A DNA stretch of 64,000 nt from Diphasiastrum complanatum (taxonomy: Eukaryota; Streptophyta; Lycopodiopsida; Lycopodiales; Lycopodiaceae). The first letter of the stretch is position 1. Each line of letters begins with the position of its first letter. The DNA lies in the NCBI GenBank assembly GCA_029204225.1, contig CM055097.1:42698858-42762857 (forward strand), written 5' to 3'. Shown here in pieces: positions 21,601 through 33,890 of this stretch. The notes below the pieces were generated by a model. It was not told the origin of the DNA. It saw only the letters and a program-made list of their open reading frames with translations, and searched no databases. The position numbers and the translations under genes are program-made.

Positions 21601-22430
21601 TATACTGCCCAAACAGATCCTTTTGATCTGATAAAGCCTAAAGGTTTGTGAATGAATATTGAGTAACCATTTTCTCAGTGATTGAATCAATGCTTAGATA
21701 TTTGCAGACACACTGGGCACTCCAAGCTTACGTGCCTGTATGAGACTGTCGGTTCTCTGATCAATGCCAAAATAGTAAATGTTTGAAATATACTTCTTAC
21801 TCATATTTTAAGCTACCAAAACTTCTTTCTTAGTTAAAAAATTTATACGGATTAAATTAATCTAGGAAATCTTTAAATCTCCAAGATAGTCTCTACTCAA
21901 TTCACTATTCCTAACTAGAATTATTGTAACAAGCAGGCTGAAGAAGGCTAAAAACTTCGTTTTTCAGCTTGTGAAGAACCAAGGATGGATCAAACCCAAA
22001 AATAGGCCAGAGAGGTAGCGATGGAGCAACAGGTGGCAAAATTGCAGGCAGATCTGATGCCCACAAAACAGCAAGGTCGCAGTAGTTAGGGTAGGGAAAA
22101 ACCAACCAGCGATCAGGCGGCAGGCCTCATGTGTTTTGCAGGTCAGATGCAAGTCTTTGTTTTTAATGGAAACTGCAGTGCTCAGAAAATATTTCAAGCT
22201 TTCAACCTTCTTGTGGAAGGAGAATTTAGAAGCTCGTTGTTTAAAATCCGTAAGCTGGGTGTTCTCGTCTTGTTTGCCCTGATAAAGATATATACGTACA
22301 ATTAGCTTCTGTCATGCTTTAGCTTGGAGCTTGTCATGCTTTAGCTTGGAGCTTAGGAAGACTCAACTACTGAACTGAAATAGAATTAGAATTAAACAAG
22401 GGAGTGTGATTATCACGAATTGGATAAGTA
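18671..22430. other. Anonymous, repeat-poor stretch
   Basis: No coding region, RNA gene or complete mobile element was recognised in this 3.8-kb stretch. Small items: a 'CACACGTGTGA' motif near 18924, a short direct duplication of 'ctctcgcttcagtttttgc' near 19543-19580, and a duplicated 'tcatgctttagcttggagct' near 22312-22352. Open frames here are short and without motifs. Confidence 0.45.
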
Positions 22431-22439
22431 ATTATAACA

Positions 22440-23355
22440 TGATCTCTGAGGCTCCTTCGGCGTTGCATCGAGCTCGGCTTCTTTCTTGTGCGGGTCCTGG
22501 TGCGGGGGCTTGGCTGTCAGCTCAGGCTGTTGTTCCTTCCTTTCGGTTGTCTTCGGCCATCTTCACCACTGCTCTTCGTCTTCGTTTGGGGCTTCCTCAT
22601 CCTTCGGTCTTGGGTCTCTCCAGGTGTGTTTGTGGTCACCCTATTGATGCTCTTGCTATCCACTCCTCCACTGTCCTTCTGGGAGTGAGCGCACAGCTAC
22701 GCAAGATGTTGTCAGAGATGAAGCGGCCGCTATAGTCAGAGATGGAGGATTCCATGTCCTCAGAGAGCAGTCTCATGTCCTTCCTTCTTCCGCGTCCCAC
22801 TCTTCTCGCAGGCGTGTTGACATTGTCCTCTCTCGGGATGGGCTTCGTACTTTGGCAGATGTTGTTGTTGCTGATCCCAAGCGTGGTGACCTATTGCCTC
22901 ACTCTGCCTTCACACCAGGAGAAGCGGTAGGCATGGCAGCACAAGAGAAGGAAAAAAACTACTCCGACAGGCACCCCACTGATGCTTTCCTTCCCTTGGC
23001 AATTGAGACTTATGGCACCTTGCATCGACGCTTTGAGGATTTTCTTTGCATGTGTTTCCATCAGGCGACAGAGCGTCAAGGTATTCCTGGTTCTATTCTC
23101 ATGGCTTCTTTCAAACAACGTGTTTCCATTGCCCTGCAACGTGCTCAGGCCCTATCTATTTTGCAACGGGCGACGGTGGCTGGGTCTGCTACATCTCATC
23201 TCCCTTCATTAGCCAACTCACCACTTGTCACTTTTCTGATCTGCTGCAGTCAGTTGGCAGACTCCCACGGACATCATCATAGTTTATGCACTTTTATTTT
23301 TAATGCCAGGATTTGGATTAATCTTAACTTTACTGCAAGCTTCGCTCTTGTTTGA
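22440..23355 (+). pseudogene. LINE ORF2 C-terminal region, copy 1
   Basis: Plus-strand frames give a post-RT thumb-like segment ('GPGAGAWLSAQ', 'LRLRLGLPHPSV', CxCG at about 22620) and then, after frame changes, a C-terminal domain. In that domain 'RRRVDIVL' is followed about 11 residues on by 'LADVVVADP' (near 22810-22875), then 'KEKNYSDR', 'FLPLAIETYGTLHRRFEDFL' and 'RVSIALQRAQAL'. The spacing of the Asp residues recalls a PD-(D/E)xK nuclease fold, but the Lys is not conserved. The frame 22852-23355 is its longest open part. The same domain occurs at 51405-51959. Confidence 0.75.
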
Positions 23356-23359
23356 GCCT

Positions 23360-24140
23360 ACTTTTGTTTAAACTTCTCCTTCGGGGTGTATATATCTTTT
23401 TCATCAATGTACCTACTACTTTTTCCTACGAATAAATGCACCAGAGAATTATAGCAGGAATCTAAGGGCAGAAGGTAGAAGGTGGGTTTTGGGTTTGGAA
23501 TAGGTCGTGGAATATTTCAGAAGAAGGTAACTCTTCAAGAAGAAAAAAGTGACAGTTGGTGCGCTTTGGACAGACTATCTAACTAACCACGCATAGATTA
23601 CTATCGTGACCAGACAAAGCAGGTTTCAGAGTGTTATATGGGAGCTGGCATCACATCTCTACAGCTAATCAAGACATACGTATACCGCAATGCTAAATTG
23701 CTAAAGCTAACAATTGACGATCTGCAGCTACCTTTTCTCTGGTCTTCGGGCTACTCGCTGGTAGAGGCTATCTTGAGAAGTAACTCCCATCGTATTTAGA
23801 AGAATAGTGTGTACCGTACCGACTGCAACTACCTGAAGAAGATCTCTCACTTTGCATCAAAGGAGCAGCGGTAGAGCTTTCAAAACAATTCCTATTGGTG
23901 GTCTTTCAGAGTTTTGGTGGGCTTTTTTGTTTAGGCAAGTTCTTCGGAATCTATTGCAAAAAGTTTACAACGGCCGAGGGCTCCATCAAGGTTAACAACA
24001 TTTTGTGTGAAGAAAAATCAAAAAATATAAAAAAGATCTCAGTTTAGTTGGTGAGGTGGTCCATCATAGGGATCCCTTTGTACAATTGTTTTTATGGCTT
24101 TGGACATATCTCGCATTTGTCCTCTCAGTAACAAATGACC
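23360..24140. other. Spacer between two LINE pieces
   Basis: No gene was recognised. The first 80 bases may be the 3' UTR of the LINE fragment ending at 23355. The stretch before 24150 may be the start of the next LINE fragment, but there is no motif to prove it. Confidence 0.4.
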
Positions 24141-24149
24141 AACTTCCTA

Positions 24150-25595
24150 TGTCTCTCCTCCTCCAGACTCCCCTCCTCATTCGCGTCAGGCTGTGTTTTT
24201 TGCTGATGATTCCACGCTTGCCTCAACACCCTCTGTTCCTCCTTCGGCCAGCTCTTTCCTTGGCACTGTTGTCCCCTCGCTTGGTTGTGAACCTCCTTTG
24301 ACCCTTGTTGCTTTGCCTTCTCAACCCCCTAAACGGGTTCCTTGCCATGCTTGTGGTCATTTCGTTTCTCCTAGAGGAGGTCTTGCTCGTCACTAGCGTT
24401 CTTGTCCTGCGCTGCTTCAGTCGTCTCAAGATCGCCCTCCTCTCTCAGCACCTCATTCGCCCTCTGCTTCAGTTTGGTCTTGGATTTCTTCCCTTGACGT
24501 CCTCGACGCTTTTCACTTGGGCTTCTCTCATCCAAGGGCCTAGTCCTCCCTTCGAGGGGTGGGGATGCTGGTCATAGAGAAACTCATACAGGCCTTCGTC
24601 ACTTTCTATCGAGAGATTGAGAAATGCTTCATGATGAACACTTTGCCCGTTGTCAAGCACTTGCTGCTCACAACTCACAGGACTCTTAGCCTTAAGGTAC
24701 CCCACGTCTCCACCATTGCCTTTGTCGCACCCTTCATCTCGGGCAAGTTGGTGAGTATTCTCGTGTAGATCGAGGTTTAGCTCCTCTCATGTCCGCTCGC
24801 TCTTCTATTGAACTGTTGCTGCTCTCCAAGCTCTTCATCCTACTTCTGAAGGCGTTCTTCTCTTGTTTGTGGAGGACTTTGTGCCTGATGTTGACTTGGT
24901 GCTTGATCGTGATTCTTCTCTCATGCCTTCCATTGTAGACCTCGTCTTCTTGTTGGTGGTCCCTCCGGTTTGGTCTATGAACACCTACGTGATTGCTTTC
25001 CACCTGAGGACTTTGCTAGTGGCTTTGGTCTACTCTTTTATTTCCTCTGGTCACATTCCTTCTTCTGTTGCTTTTATCTGCATCTCGTTTGATCGCCATG
25101 ACTAAAGCCTCGGGTGGCATCCGTTCTATTGCTATTGGTGAAGTCCTCCTCCGTCCTGTAAGTCGCTCTATCTGTTTTCAGTTTCAACATATTTTCGTCT
25201 CTTTTCTCTCCCCTCATCAGTTTGGCGTCTCTATTCTTGGTGGTTGTGAAGTTGTCATTCATGGTTTGTGTGCCACACTTGATCTCCATCCTGACTGGGT
25301 TGTTCTCCAAGTGAATGTTTCCAATGCTTTTGACTCTATTTCTAGAGTTGTGGGTGGCTGGTGGTGAGTTGGCTCAGCTTATCCCATTTGTGCGGTTGTT
25401 CTATGCTACTGAGACTGCCCTCTTTTATAGTCACCATGTGCGCTCTGGGGATCTTTCTATTATCCAATCTGTAGCAGGTACTCGTCAAGGTGATCCTTTG
25501 GGTGGTCCTCTTTTTGCTCTGGCTCATTTCCGTGCCCTTCGAACTTCTGCAAAGGCCTTTCCCTCCTGCTTATTTCCTTCGGTTGCTCATGACAT
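24150..25595 (+). pseudogene. LINE ORF2: zinc finger and reverse transcriptase, interrupted
   Basis: In three alternating frames this encodes, in order, a finger 'VPCHACGHFVSPRGGLARH' (24330-24395), 'GGPSGLVYEHLRD' (about 24955-25000), 'SGGIRSIAIGEVLLRPVSRS' (about 25110-25170), 'QFGVSILGGCEVVIHG' (about 25220-25270), RT motif A as 'LQVNVSNAFDSISR' (about 25305-25345), and motif B as 'TRQGDPLGGPLFALAH' (about 25480-25530). It stops at the expected catalytic ADD block, where an LTR begins at 25596. Motif A has Asn where the catalytic Asp is expected. The missing C-terminal part does not resume downstream. Confidence 0.82.
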
Positions 25596-26426
<831 letters not shown>

Positions 26427-27047
26427 GTATCCCCCACCAAAACCGGTGGCAGTCCCACGACACCTCGTGAGATTTATTCATTTTGGGCTTTGATTAGCCT
26501 CGCGTCGACGAACTTTGATCAAGTGATGCTGCACCTTCTCCATGAAGTCGAGTCGGACAATGTTGAAATCCAAATTGTGCGGCAAAAAGCACTTATGTGC
26601 TCCAACGATCCACTTTGACGTTGTCCAAGTTGTAAATCTTGATTCCCAAGAGCCACCCATCATCGCACCATGAAAGTACAATGTTGCTAAGGGCAGCTGA
26701 TCTTTAACGCTGTCAGACGCCATTGGTGTATTTGGATCGAATGCCAACATAGGAAGATAATCATCCCATCGAGTAGCAACGGACGACCACATAGTCAAGT
26801 CTTTTGTTGCAAAAAGCGTTGATTGCCCAACGGTCGGCTCAGGAGAAAACATGTACTCCCACTGGTATGCCTGTAGCGCTCTGTGAAATTCCCATGAAAT
26901 TGTCCAGTTGAAAGGCTGGTGGATAATTGGCCAATTTGGTGTATCAATTGTGATTTTATCCATGGCCACCCCCAGATCTTTCCACTTATTACAACGTGGC
27001 ATCGGCACAGCACGGATCCACTCGTAGTTGGCGATGACTTGCAACAT
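26427..27047 (-). CDS. Unrecognised ORF beside the LTR (family L), 189 aa
   Basis: The minus-strand frame 27047-26478 encodes a Trp-rich protein ending 'WTTSKWIVGAHKCFLP', 'LDFMEKVQHH' and 'NQSPK'. It is followed by a conserved noncoding block with a purine-rich 'TTTTGGTGGGGGATAC' and then the LTR. The element at 40760-41047 encodes a related ending ('WTTSNWIAGANKCFLL', 'LEFMEKVQYH', 'NKSPK'). The two share an in-frame size difference before the stop, as expected of real coding sequence. No protease, integrase or RT motif is visible. It may be a gag-like or third ORF of a non-autonomous LTR element. Confidence 0.5.
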
Positions 27048-27135
27048 AGCTCCTTATAGAATCAGGAGTTCTTCATAGACAGACATCACGGAATTGGCAT
27101 TGAACCCATGGATCATGTCCTCCAGATATGAAGCG

Positions 27136-27242
<107 letters not shown>

Positions 27243-27433
27243 CCAACCACAAATTGTTGCTTGGTATTCTCCTTGATAGCCCTCTTCAACTCACCAAATA
27301 TCGTTTTATACTAGTTGTAGGGTTGTAATGGGCTAGATCCTAGTTTGTAGTTGGAGTCTACAATGCGATGTAGGATTTACGATGAGATGCGTTCATTCCT
27401 AAGGTTGCCAACCATCAAGAAGTTGTTCAGTAG

Positions 27434-27910
27434 CTAGGCTGTAGCGTGAATGATGGGATCTTGAATGGATTCTAGAAGATACCCATCATGGGTCCAGAAA
27501 AACTCAACAGTGGTATCTATGAACAACTTGATCACATTCTTTGCGTGCTTATGGTTTGGAGACGGCTCAGTATTGGATGTGATACCTATGGCAGCAAGAG
27601 TGGCTTCAGTAACACGCACCTTGTGGTGTGGATGTCTGGAAAGTGATATAAAATTTGGATTTGGCCTCGGTCCAAGTACTAAAGGCCATCGTAATGAATT
27701 GCATATTGATTTTTCCAGAAAAGGCTCTCTCGTAGAATTCCATTGCCGTAAGCAAAGGCCTGTCATCCACTGAGTGACCATGCTTGTGCTAGGGGGCATC
27801 ATGATTTTCGTTGCAGTTGGAACACCATGATGGATGACATAACGCGGAGATTGCAAGGTATCAGTAGAAAACATGATGACAGAAAGGTAAAAACTGAAAG
27901 TAAGACACAT
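27434..27910 (-). other. Unrecognised ORF, upstream part of the family L element
   Basis: A 158-residue minus-strand frame begins with ATG at 27910. It lies upstream of the 189-residue ORF on the same strand, separated by stops and the GA tract, and could be the N-terminal part of the same protein. It has no recognisable domain, and no second copy in the window allows a check for conservation. The 5' LTR expected beyond it was not found. Confidence 0.35.
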
Positions 27911-28687
27911 GAGTGTATCAAATAGCTATAGAAAAGTTTTAGAAAGTTTTGGTTGCGATCTTTTTTTTTTAAGAGCTTCGCTAGCACACGTGAGAAATGA
28001 ATCGAATTCAGCCTTCTTATAGGTGAATTTGGAGGGTCCATTAGATAAAGTACTTGTTTGGCTGATCAGTTTTGGACAAAAATCTGCAGGCATGCTCTCA
28101 GTACTATGAAATTAGCTTCCAAAAATCTCAACGGAGGTTCTTGACCAAAATAGCAGTCTCTAGCAAATGTTATGAAGATTTGGCAAAGGTTGACCATTTG
28201 CCTAAGACCATCCTTCGCCTACGTGCTGTAATACATGCAAATTTTTAGGATTTGCACCTATGACCAGCCTAAATTTGGCATTCTGAATCCATCTGGTGTG
28301 TCGGCGAAGGTTCATAAGTTCTGTAAGGTGCTCAACGAACATTTCCAAAATGGAAAAATACTGACCATTTGCCTAAGATCAAAACATGTATTAACTGGTG
28401 AAAAGGACGTTCGCCCAACTCAGAGTGGGTACATCTGAGGGGGATCTTGCCTATGAAAGCTCGACGAACATTTTCTATAACTGTATATAAAAAATTTGAT
28501 CCAAAATGTGGTTTCCAAGTAATTTTTCATAAAGATCTGATTTCTGAAAATACTTTCCTTCAACTTTTTCTGATCTGATGACATTTTTGACTTTTGCTCA
28601 TCAGTCTTTCGATTCATTTTTTTTTACTATCTTTTCCAAAAAAGAAAATCAATCAAGTAGTGAAAAACAAAGAAATTGTAAAACAAT
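27911..28687. other. Anonymous stretch
   Basis: No gene recognised. It contains short homopolymer runs and two short open frames without motifs. It lies between the family L element and the foldback element, and may include the missing 5' end of the one or flanking DNA of the other. Confidence 0.4.
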
Positions 28688-30454
28688 CATTAGGGCCCTT
28701 TTTGGACTCAAAAAGGGCCTCTTCCTTGCCTAAACAGGTTTGTTAATCATAATTAGTTTAGTGTTAATCAATCCTACGTGGCACTTTTACCTTGGGTTAC
28801 CACATAGGGTGAGCAAGAGTTAAGGGCTAAATATAGGTCCCATCATCCATAGACTTTGGTAAGTACTTTGTAAGGCAAGACTAGCATATTCATTGCCTTC
28901 GTTCCAATAGGACAACAACTAGGGCTCTAGGTGGGACATAGACTTGCAGGCCTCATTTAATGGCCAAGTACATTTCAAATCTGAAAATTGCCTTTAAATT
29001 GTAATCAACCCACTTTTGTGTCCCCCTTTACATTCAAACTAAGACTACCCCACTTTCATTAGCCTTTCACATACCAAACACTTTATTTTTTTCAGATGGA
29101 TATCATTCTTTTTCAAAACTGGCCTTCGGGATACATTTTCATTTCGCCATGGATTTAGTCTATTTGACCTTAGAACCTCAAAAAAAGTGTTTATAAGTCA
29201 ATTTGTTTTTATTAGTTTACAAACAGAAATGTATTTCGGAAGCCAGTTTTTTGTTTTTCTGGCTTAAAATCGCGATTTTTGGCCGTTTCACTTCATCAGA
29301 AGGCCAAAAATTGTGTTTGGGACATTTTTTTAAAAAAAAAATCACGGATTTAATTTTTTACCATGATTTAATTTTTTCTTTTGGGTCCGAAACGCAATTT
29401 TTGGCCTTCTGATGAAGTGAAACGGCCAAAAATCGTGATTTCGGGCCCAAAAAAAACGAAAAACTGGCCTCTGGGATACATTTATGTTTGTAAGCTAATA
29501 AAAACAAATTGACTTATAAACACATTTTTTGAGGTTTTGAGGTCAAACAAACTAAATCCATGGCAAAATGAAAATGTATCCCGAAGCCCAATTTTTCATT
29601 TTTTTGGCCTGAAATCACGATTTTTGGCCGTTTCACTTCATCAGAAGGCCAAAAATTGCGTTTCGGACCAAATTTTTTTTTTTTCTTTCAAAATCACGGT
29701 AAGGCGTGATTTTGGGCCGTTTGACCAAGTCAAACGGCCCAAAATTGCGCCTTACCGTGATTTTGAAATTTTTTTTTTTTTTTTTTTTTGGGTCCGAAAC
29801 GCAATTTTTGGCCTTTTAATGAAGTGAAACGACCAAAAATCGCAATTTCGGGCCAAAAAAACGAAAAACTGGCCTCCGAGATACATTTATGTTTGTAAAC
29901 GAATAAAAATAAATTGACTTATAAACACCTTTTTTGAGGTTATGAGGTCAAACAGACTAAATCCATGGCAAAATAAAAATGTATCTCGAAGGCCGGTTTT
30001 GAAAAAAATGATATCCATCTGAAAAAAATAAATTATTTGGTATGTGAAAGGCTAATGAAAGTGAGGTAGTCTTAGTTTGAATGTGAAGGGGGACACAAAA
30101 GTGGGGTGATTAAAATTCATAAGCAATTTTCAAATTTGAAATGTACTTGGGCATTAAATGAGGCCTTCAAGTCTATGTTCCACCTAGAGCCCTAGCTGTT
30201 GTCCTATTGTTGGCTACTAGGTACTGTGTGTAGCTATTGTTGGTTACTAGGCACTTTCAAGTGTATCCATGTAGGGTTAATGCTAGAGGTGTACTTTGTG
30301 GGCCCACACTTGATTTAATCTACACCATTGAATCTTCCATGTCATATGGACCATTCCTGCTCAATTGTCACACTTTTATTGGTACACTTGTCATCATTAA
30401 CACTAATTCAGATTAGTGAAGAGTCCCTTTTTGAGTTCAAAAAAGGCCCTAATG
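28688..30454. mobile_element. Foldback element with nested inverted repeats, 1.77 kb
   Basis: The left end 'CATTAGGGCCCTTTTTGGAC' is matched in inverted form by the right end ('AAAAAAGGCCCTAATG', to 30454). The arms pair along most of their length; for example 'cagatggatatcatt' (29094) pairs with its complement at about 30010-30023. Inside are smaller hairpins built from a unit around 'ttggccgtttcacttcatca' (29277, 29625; inverted near 29405 and 29815). A near-perfect palindrome 'GGGCCGTTTGAC' / 'GTCAAACGGCCC' with a 3-base loop is centred near 29727. It has no coding capacity. The same left end occurs at 62778. Confidence 0.8.
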
Positions 30455-30477
30455 AAAGCTTAAATCATAGTGTCAGA

Positions 30478-31860
30478 TCATGCTGGCTGAACTGACGGAA
30501 CATGCTGCCAAAACTGGCGTAATCGGGTGCCATTCACTGGAGTGTCAAATTGTTTTCCATCCAAATATTCCAAAATAACTGCTCCATAGTTCAATATTTC
30601 TTTCACCTTATATGGTCCTTCACTTGTAAACTTCAATTTGCCTTTAATCAGTTTCGGCTTATACATTAGTGCTAGATGTCCTTCCTTTAGATCTTTTTTG
30701 TGTAATCGATGATCGTGCCATGCCTTGCGATGGGCTTTCTCTGTTGGTAATGCATGAACTGCCATCAATCTGGTTTCACAAACTTTTTGTAAAGCCTCAT
30801 GACGCATCTGTAAAGATTTTGCATCATCCAACCGTTCCGTTGTCGCTATGCATAGGAATGGTACTAAAAATTTAATTGGCATAACTACATCTTGACCATA
30901 GACAAGCTGGAATGGCGTTTGATTCGTACTACTCTTATAAGTTGTTCCGAATGCCCATAATGCTGCATAAAGCTTATGTTCCCAATCCGAACAACTTTCT
31001 TCGACCGTTTTTGTCATAATGTTGCAGAGAATCTTATTGGAAAATTCAGCTTGACCATTACCTCTCGGATAATAAGGAGTACTAAACCGATGAATAACAA
31101 AACAGTCTTCCAACAGACACTTTATCGTTTCATTCACAAATGGGTCCCGCGATCACTTACGATCTCGATAGGACATCCAAATCTAGTAATGACGTTTTCA
31201 TAGAGGAACTTAGCCGTTGATTTTGCATCTACAACTCGTATTGCTTTTTCTTCAACTCATTTGGTCATCTAATCAATTGCAACAACGATATATCTGGCTT
31301 GAGATCCTCGTGCCACAGGATGAATAGGACCAACATAGTCAAGGCCCCATTTCTCGAACGATGCTTGTGACAAAACTGGATGTAAAGGTTCATAATTTTG
31401 TCGTGTAGGACGACGTGCTCGTTGACAAACATCACATGACTGGATATAATTTTTTGTATCTTTATGAAGTGTAGGCCACCAACATCCTAATTGTAAAAGT
31501 TTGCGAACAATGAAATCTGTTGAAAAATGTCCTCCGCCCATTCCATCATGTGAAAACATGATAAGTTCAGGTACTTCATGTGACAAAACACATCTTCGGA
31601 AAATATCATCCATTCCTCGGCGATACAATTGTCCAACAATCAATTGATAAGGTTGTGTCTTAAGAATCAACTTTCTCTTTTGTACTTTTGTCAAGGAATC
31701 ATTGCGTTGGCCTAGCATCATATATTCAACAATATCGGCTGCCCACTCAGGTACTGCTTCAACATAGAACAATGCAGCGTTTGGTAGTTCATCATCCACT
31801 TCAGTATTAACTGGTGCTGATTCGATTCTGGATACATGATCGGCCATATAATGTTGTTTA
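30478..31860 (-). pseudogene. Ty3/gypsy integrase
   Basis: Minus-strand translation gives an HHCC zinc-binding domain (31580-31410: 'SHDGMGGGHF', 'CWWPTLHKDT', 'CDVCQRA'). The core follows with 'VAID' (first Asp, 31275), 'IVSDRGTH' (second Asp, about 31150) and 'GNGQAEFSN' (Glu, about 31055), and then a C-terminal domain ending 'NGTRLRQFW' (30520). The catalytic triad is present, but stops near 31140-31270 split the gene into the open frames 31269-31949 and 30478-31137. The frame ends just beyond the foldback element; the expected 3' LTR is absent. Confidence 0.87.
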
Positions 31861-33246
31861 CCTTTTCGAACCACAAGTCGAAAATCAAATTCGGTCAATA
31901 AAAGTAGCCATCTTGCAATACGCTCCGTATTACACGTCTTGTTCACCAAATAAAGTAACGGCTAATGATCATTATAAAATGCAAAATGCATTGCCAATAT
32001 ATAATGTCGAAACTTCTTAATAGAAAAAATCGTGGCCAACGCTTTGCGTTCGGTTGTTGAATAATTCTTCTCAGGATCTGTAAGCTGTATGCTTGCAAAT
32101 CTAATAGGGTAATATTTTTTATAATCACCTCGCTGCATCAAAACTGATCCAATGGCATATTTTGATGCATCAGTATGAACATGGAACTTAATTGTCCAAA
32201 TTGGAGCTCGTAGTATCGGTGCATAAGCTAAAGCTTTCTTTGATTTTCAAATGCTTCCAATGTCTCTTCTGTCCAAATTGGTACAATAGTCAACTTGTAT
32301 ATAGGTCTTGCTAAATCCGCAAATAATAGAATAAATATCCGATAGTAATTTGCATGACCCATAAAAACATAGACTCCTTGAATTGTTCTTGGTGGCGGTA
32401 ACTCGACGATCACTTTGATTTTGGAATAATCCGTAGCAATGCCATGTCTCGATATTACATGTCCAAGGGCAACTCCGTGAGAAACTCATATTTGACACTT
32501 TTCTGGATTTAAGGAGATTTGATACTTGCGACAACGTTCAAATACTTTTTTCAAACGATCCAGATGGTTTGTATCCACACTATGGACTCCGAGATCATCC
32601 AAGTAGATTTCAAGGAATTTCTGCAAGTAGTTTTTGAAGGCAAACTGCATTACTCTTTGAAATGAACTCGGTGCATTACAAAGTCCGAACGACATAACTT
32701 TATAAGCATAAGTTTTTCATTCTGTTGCAAAAGCTGATTTATGACGATCTGAAGGCGCAATCTTGACTTGGTTGTAACCACAAAATCCATCCAAAAAACT
32801 AAATGCTTCCGCTCTAGCAAGACGGTCCAATATGCTTTCAGTAAAAGTTAACGGAAAGTGATCCTTTTGCGTCACTTCGTTCAAGGCTTTGAGATTCACA
32901 CAAATTCTCAACTTTCATTCTTCTTAGGAATGACGATAATTGGCGAAACCCATTCTGTATGCTCGAGTTTGTAAATAAAGTCGGCTTCAAGTAGTCTTTG
33001 TAGCTCTTTTTTGATAAGTTCAGTAACGTTTGGATTACAACGATAAAATTTTGTGACCTTTGGAACTGCATCAGACATTAAGGTTATCATATGCTCAATA
33101 ATCGAGGTAGGAATTCCTTTGAGATTCTTGTACGTCCAAGCACAACAATCTTGGTACCTGATCAATAATTTTCTTAATGCTTGATTGTTCAGGAGTAGGT
33201 TGTGTTCCAACTTGAACAATTTTCTCTGGATCTCTTGGTTCAACAA
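31861..33246 (-). pseudogene. Ty3/gypsy reverse transcriptase and RNase H
   Basis: Reading the minus strand: 'CCAWTYKNLKGIP' and 'LEADFIYKLEHTEWVSPIIV' (33150-32925), 'CVNLKALNEVT' (32900), 'FSFLDGFCGYNQVKI' (motif A with catalytic Asp, about 32790), 'MSFGLCNAPSSFQRVM' (motif B, 32695-32650), 'IYLDDLGV' (catalytic YxDD, about 32600), and 'LNPEKCQI'. RNase H pieces follow ('VHTDASKYAIGSVL', 'YSTTERKALA') down to 31860. Stops at about 32912, 32700, 32486 and 32230 make it a pseudogene although catalytic residues survive. Confidence 0.9.
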
Positions 33247-33890
33247 GATTCATTAGTTGAATCCTGGCTGGGGTCCATCATAAACCTCCTTTGATTCTAT
33301 TACTTGCTCTTCTGGTTCACGATGAGCCTTGGGTAACATAATCACAATATCATCCAAAGTATAGCATTTGAGATGATGTGGCATATCATGCTGGACTTCT
33401 TCTGATTGTTCCTTTTCATAAGGGTAGATCTTCGATCTCCGTTTAGCTTTCTTAGCAGGAATTGATATTGGAGGTGATGACCTTCTAGATGATGGTCTCG
33501 TCTATGAAGGTGATGACTTCCTTGATGGTGATTTCTTGCGAGAATTTTGACTTGAAGAATCATCTTTGACCTATCCCTTCCCTTTATCTAATACAGGTGG
33601 TACATTCTTAGAATCAATTTTTCAAGATGATTTTTTCCATTTCAGGACTGTATTGTAGTGTTGCTTAGCTTGTTTCTTTGTCATTGGTCTTGCCATCTTT
33701 CTTTCCTTCAATATAACTGCTTTTGGCGGCTTTATTGTTGGTGCATCCAGAATATCTCGAACTCCAAATCTTGTAGGATCCATGTGATTGAGAATCTGCT
33801 CATCTATAAGTTTTGTATTTCCATTGTAAGTCAAGGCATGACTAACATGTATTAGATTATCTTCAATCATATCACAAAAACAAAATGCGC
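33247..33890 (-). pseudogene. Ty3/gypsy pol, region upstream of RT
   Basis: Minus-strand pieces include 'DPTRFGVRDILDAPTIKPPK', 'KQAKQHYNTVLKWK' (33800-33625), a Ser/Arg-rich stretch (33560-33440) and an acidic segment before the RT. This looks like the protease-RT spacer of the same element. It stops being collinear near 33890, where the hairpin-rich insertion begins. Confidence 0.6.

Noticed and set aside
21911-22197. Overlapping minus-strand frames rich in Leu, His and Cys
   Set aside because: No recognisable domain or repeat copy; they are likely chance frames.
24223-25527. Minus-strand frames rich in Arg and Lys opposite the LINE
   Set aside because: They are complements of the plus-strand LINE reading, which has clear RT motifs.
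29690-29800. Rho-independent terminator-like hairpin followed by a T run
   Set aside because: It is the centre of a transposon foldback in nuclear plant DNA; bacterial termination is not relevant.
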